From Mya arenaria (lineage: Eukaryota; Mollusca; Bivalvia; Myida; Myidae): a DNA stretch of 64,000 bases. The notes under the pieces were generated by a model, which worked only from the letters and a program-made list of their open reading frames with translations, was not told the DNA's origin and ran no database searches. The translations under genes were made by a program, and so were the position numbers. The stretch spans positions 76,635,232 to 76,699,231 of the forward strand of contig NC_069126.1 of NCBI RefSeq assembly GCF_026914265.1, written 5' to 3'. Positions 59,366 through 64,000 of this stretch are shown in pieces (the stretch's first letter is position 1; every line of letters starts with the position of its first letter).

Positions 59366-60876
59366 TTAATTTTTTAACTCCTTTATTGAATATTCAACTG
59401 TAGTTGTACTTCCAGCCATAGCGTTAAAATAGAGTTGTTGCTTGAAGTTTCGAGCTGACACTATATTTTTGTGTCTTTCTGTTCGCTTTTAGCCAGATGG
59501 TACTCCATTAGGGACAAGGTCATTAAAACAGAAGTATTATCATGCTGAAATAGGAAACGGGCAGCATTAGGTTCGAGTCAGTAGTTGTAAACCTGCCGAT
59601 CTGGATTTATTAAGCTTAGTCACGTATGTAAGTCATGTAAAGCAGTACAAACAACGTATTGTTTGATTTCAGAAACGGTGACTTTTTGTCATTTTGATGA
59701 AATGGTGTGGTGTGCATCATTATGGATCATTGATAGAAGGATTCTATGTCCAAGGCTAGGCCTCGCATTTACCTCTCGAGATGGCTAATGAATAAGTTTG
59801 ATTTTCGTTGTGCTATCTCATATATATAGTGTTACTTATAAGCTCATATCTAAGTATCTTCATATCATCCCAGCGTGTTTTATTCGTATCTAACGATGTA
59901 AAGTAACGCAATGTGATCTCCATCGAAGCTTCAGCAATCTCCACATATAAAGGCGGATTATGTACAGACTATGTTAATACTCTCTTAACTTATTTAAGCA
60001 TCTTTAAACTGGCTAATTCCGCTATATGTGACCAAGCAACCGTGGCTTATTACCCGTCTTTCATTTCGTAAGGTCTTTTTATACGCCAAAGCATTCGTCT
60101 TCCCATCATTTAATAAAAATCCCATCTCATATTTTTCTACGCCATTCACCGATATGTAATACTGCACGCGGTACCCTTCCTTTGCAAGCTTCTTTATTGA
60201 CTTAAAGGTGTTTCATGACAGGTGAAAGAATAGGGAACAATTTCAGATCTGATACATGTAGAAATTATAAGCTTAAGTGCTGTTTAAACAGTTGTATAAT
60301 GCAGTGTAGCCTGCGCTTTGAGCTTTCTTTATTCACTACCGGGATATGAAGTTGGATGGATTTAATTACCTCGATGTATTATAAATGCTAGTTTGAAAGT
60401 TGAATAATATCATTTGAGAAAATGGTTGTATATGAAACATGCGCGTTATCTGATTCATGATATTGTGGTTATTGGGCTTATCGTAATAAATTGTCATGAA
60501 TGTATTGTGCAATGAGTTTTAATCGATAATGAAGAAAATGACAGGCGATAACGATAAGCTAATGCAAATAGAAATTTAAATAAGTCTCTTTCGAGAAATC
60601 TAATGTATCCGTCTGAAAGGACAGCCTTCATTTGTTTTCTTGCGATGATCCCCTCGCTGTATGGATTAACTTCATTCAGGTGAATAAAATGGAATACAGC
60701 CGGAATACAACTGCGTGCTTGAGGTGATCAATACTTACTGAGTGAGTTAAGCATGTGAAACTGTAATAAGCTGATGTGGAAACTGACATTTATAAAATAG
60801 ATATTATCATATCATGGATATTTCATATGGATAAGGATACTCCGATTCACCGCGATTTCGCCGACTTCCGGTGATA
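59366..60876. other. upstream region of the 60.9-kb gene, no repeat recognised
   Basis: Unique-looking sequence. Presumably it holds the promoter and 5'UTR of the next gene; an in-frame stop at about 60832 precedes the first ATG. No core promoter element is clear. Confidence 0.4.
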
Positions 60877-62542
60877 ATGTACCATGCTCGCCCCGTGGTG
60901 ACGGACCCAGGCCCCCCGGCGTGTTTCTGTACCACCCACACAGCCGCTTGCTTCACCAGTAACGGGCATCGCGAGCCAGTTGGGTCCCCGGATGTTACAC
61001 GCAACACTGGCGGTCGTGGTTCCCAGTTTGAGTCGGGGTCCCATGCTGGGAAACAACACCAAGATGGAACCGAGGCCGGGTACCAACGACGGGGCTCATG
61101 GGGTAACAATGTCAGACAGAGAATGGCAAATTTTGAGCCAAGCGGGAAACCAAGTCCTCGTGAAAACCTGTTTTCTGAAGAGTCTCGTCAGAATGAAGGT
61201 GATTCTATTCAGCCAAGTAGCTCCTTCAGAAGTAGAAGTACCGAAAAACCGGGGTTTTGTGGTGATAGGTCGACTACAAGATACTCGAAGTCATCGAGTG
61301 ATTTGTCACGGCGATGTAATCATTTCTACAGTGAAGATGATAATCGAACAATTGACACTGAACGTACACATGTCATTGGACGTGCGCGTGACAATGAAAG
61401 GAACAACACCGGCCTCCAAAATGAGCAGGGCAATTATATTGAATCCTTATTGTTATCACATCGACGAAGAAAATCCAGAAATCCATCACAGGCAAGACAT
61501 AGACAAAACAATTCCAACGTGTCAGCTGGAGATTCGACCATGCAAAACACACCTGTGAAACACCCTCCCAGTAAACATGTAGGTTTCTATGACGAGAGCG
61601 TTGTAAGCTCAGATACCGAAGTTCTTCATCAGTATGAGAGAGCCAGGGTCATTTCCAGCCGTGTTCATAGCCCCAGAAGTGAACAGAACTATCACATCAA
61701 TCCAGCATACCAAGGTGAAGGTCAACAAGCTAATATAGAAAATACTCAAGTTTACTCTGACAACGAATCCAGTGGTCACAGACAAGTAAGACCCCCTATT
61801 TCGAAGTCACCAGCTTCAAGCAAAAGTGTGGAAAACGTAAATAGGAATGATCAAAAAGTAACGATTAAGGCGGAGATTCATGAACACTTCGAATCTCGGA
61901 AAAATAGTTCAGCAAATGTGGCACGTTGGGCTGAGAACAATAGACACTTTGACGTCTTGCATAGTCCGTCTAAACTTCTTCCGGATAAACCTAAAGTGCC
62001 TATTCTAAAACATATGAACAATAGCAAAGAATTCAGTATTAAGAATTCTCAGGGTAAAATATATTCTGAAAACACTGACAGGAGTGTACACAGTGGTCGG
62101 GATGTTTCCATAGTGCCGGCAAAGGAACTATCAAAGTCACTAGACAACTTGCGATTTTCTCAAAATGAACTTCAGTTGAGCCATCAGGATGACTGGAAAA
62201 CATTGTCAAATAGTGCTCTTTCCCAGAATGTTTCCCTTGACGCGTTTGAAGACCAAGAAGACATGTTCGCGACAATTAACAATGTAAGTGCTTTTGTTAT
62301 GCGTCCCGGGACAAACAAAGGGCAGGACATGTCAGAGTTTAAAGATTTTGCTCCAGAATTAAGTGTTGTTTCGAATACGGATACAGAACCGCCCAATTCA
62401 GATCCGGACTTAATACGTCACGAATCGTCGTATTTAGACAAAACGTCTTCGAAGCCTCAGAGTCAGGACAAAACGTCCACAGACTGGGATGGCGTTGTTC
62501 AAGATCTCTTTTACAATCTAGACAACGTGGACCTCAAAACAG
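60877..62542 (+). CDS. first coding exon of an unidentified disordered protein (partial gene)
   Basis: Open for 555 codons from the first ATG to a strong donor (AACAG|GTAAGA at 62542/62543), ending in phase 1; later exons lie beyond the window. An upstream in-frame stop at about 60832 supports this ATG as the start. The protein is hydrophilic and low in aromatic residues, rich in Ser, Asn, Arg, Gln, Asp and Glu, with no membrane segment and no domain I recognise. Segments of possible note are RRGSWGNNVRQRMANFEPSG near residue 70, HVGFYDESVVSSDTE near the middle, ELSKSLDNLRFSQNELQLS and a more ordered end TDWDGVVQDLFYNLDNVDLK. This looks like a long regulatory N-terminus of a scaffold or signalling protein. 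Reading past the donor gives only 14 more codons before a stop. Confidence 0.8.
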
Positions 62543-64000
62543 GTAAGATGAATATAAATATGGGGAAATTAAATTGGCAATATTAACTGAAATCTTATTT
62601 GCTTGCAGACAAGACAGAACATTAAACGTTTTCGTTCATATACATTTTCATATTCAAAGTCTGTATCTTTTATATACCTTGTGTATCATTTTTCCGCTGA
62701 ATCAAGCAAACATGTGAAGCAAAATGTTTCATTCAGCTCGTATTGTGTTCAATGCTAAATAATGGTTAAAGGCTGTTAGTGTGAATATATTATACTTTAT
62801 GGTAATTTCATACTAACAACCCTTTAATCAGCTTAGTGGTCTAAATTGTGTTTTCTTTAATGGCCTAGCCTATGTTTTAACCTACCAATTCACCTAAAAT
62901 ATATATAAAAACGACAAACTGCTGATTAACCAAAGTTAATGTCAAGAGAATTTGATAAATACTGCCGGCCAATTGGACAAAATATAAATTCGACCCTTTA
63001 AGTTTTTTTTGTTTAATACGTGTCTGCATTCACAACGCATCTTAGTTCGAATTTTCAACTTAGTGAACATATCCGAATGTTTGACAAATATTATTTCTAG
63101 TTCCTGTAATTTATATACATTTATTCTTATACATCATATTGAAATGATGTTTTGCCCATTTCCATATTGTTGGTGTAGATACGCTGTTTGTTTTCTTTAA
63201 ATTCTACTAAAATATGCACTTTTCCAGTTAGTAAAACTCTTTATTTGCCTCAGCCGCATTATGAATACGGTTCCTCACTGCGTTTAATGTTGGATTGCTT
63301 ACGCTGTGTTGTATTATATTCATTTTCAATGTATTTCGTAATCAAATAAGTTGCACTGAATAAATGTGCATAATGGTGACATTAAATACATTGTCAACAC
63401 GAGCTTTCGTGTTTTATTAGGCAATATCGCTATCGGAAAGGGAATAAAACACTCATATAAGTTAAAGCCTAATTCTCGTATGTGCTAAAATGGATTTGAA
63501 AACGCATAATGTGATGAACATATAAATAAAAATAACGACAAATCAATAAACTTGAAGAAAGGTCAGACATATTTCAGCTTGGTATTTCTTTTATTGAATC
63601 AAATATTTCAGCATTAGCCAGATGGGGATATTTGTATTGAAAGAGTGAACTCCGGTGAATATTCAGTATATCAACTTACAAGGTATCAACATGATGATAT
63701 TAATTAAGTCTCACAGGGCACATATGCTGCCAATACTTGGACCTTGTTCTGATGTCTTTCTTCTGAAGTCTATGAACTAAGTGATCCCGGATTATCATTC
63801 AAACGATGCCCTAACCCCTGTGGTCCATAGGCATTACCGCTGTTCCCAGTTTTCATTATGTCCTCATGTATTTGAATTTAAAGGGACTCGTTTAAGCCTG
63901 ATTGGGCCAGACATCGAACACAATCAGTTTGTGTAAAATATGAACAAAATGCTTCTCTCAGTTAGAAAAAACATCACCAATCATTCAAAAATGAGCACTA
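62543..64000. other. start of intron 1 of the 60.9-kb gene
   Basis: AT-rich sequence after the donor, without another recognisable exon. At about 63878 TTAAAGGGACTCG looks like the left end of a TTAA-type MITE similar to 27677-28000, cut by the window edge. Confidence 0.4.

Noticed and set aside
60980-61558. 192-codon frame inside the large exon
   Set aside because: Overlaps the longer 60877-62542 frame in another phase and lacks its compositional consistency.

Overview
The window is nuclear DNA of an animal, most likely a bivalve mollusc. Genes have many small GT-AG exons, introns are long and AT-rich, and the intergenic and intronic space is packed with minisatellites, tRNA-headed SINEs, TTAA-flanked MITEs and hairpin-ended tandem-repeat elements of the kind described in bivalves (pearl/Helitron-like). 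The taxon is an inference from repeat style; no marker gene fixes it. Three complete protein genes can be assembled exon by exon with consistent phases, plus the first coding exon of a fourth.

Layout. (1) 1-4304: no recognised gene; diverged satellite at 2475-3080 and the probable 3'UTR of ASCC2. (2) 4305-20368, minus strand: ASCC2 (ASCC complex subunit 2, CUE-domain ubiquitin receptor), 15 coding exons, 771 aa. Its introns carry a 24-bp minisatellite, two large tandem-core elements, a decayed duplicate of exon 6, a 1.6-kb inverted-repeat element, a perfect 79-nt palindrome, SINEs and a MITE. (3) 20419-22430: a 2.0-kb transposon with iterated terminal inverted repeats and a 9-bp target duplication, inserted 50 bp upstream of the ASCC2 start codon. 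(4) 22850-24125: a 1.27-kb TCGTA pentamer array with higher-order structure. (5) 24130-30620: gene-poor, with MITEs, a LINE remnant and other repeats. (6) 30624-36354, plus: a tetraspanin of 362 aa in nine coding exons. (7) 38188-54019, plus: mitochondrial poly(A) polymerase (MTPAP type), 11 coding exons, 583 aa, catalytic Asp triad intact. (8) 54020-60876: 3'UTR, a hairpin-ended tandem element, a 30-bp array, a SINE. (9) 60877-62542, plus: a 555-codon first coding exon of a disordered, unidentified protein whose remaining exons lie beyond the window.

The genes do not form a functional unit: ASCC2 acts in ribosome rescue and alkylation repair, the tetraspanin in membranes, MTPAP in mitochondrial RNA polyadenylation.

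The most unusual signal is a recurrent one. Three minisatellites lie exactly across exon-intron junctions, so the splice site itself is repeated: 20 copies of the 5' splice site of tetraspanin exon 3 (48-bp unit, in frame), about 12 copies of the 5' splice site of tetraspanin exon 8 (57-bp unit), and five copies of the start of MTPAP exon 10, three with the AG acceptor (59-bp unit). All unit copies are near-identical, which suggests recent, possibly polymorphic expansion.
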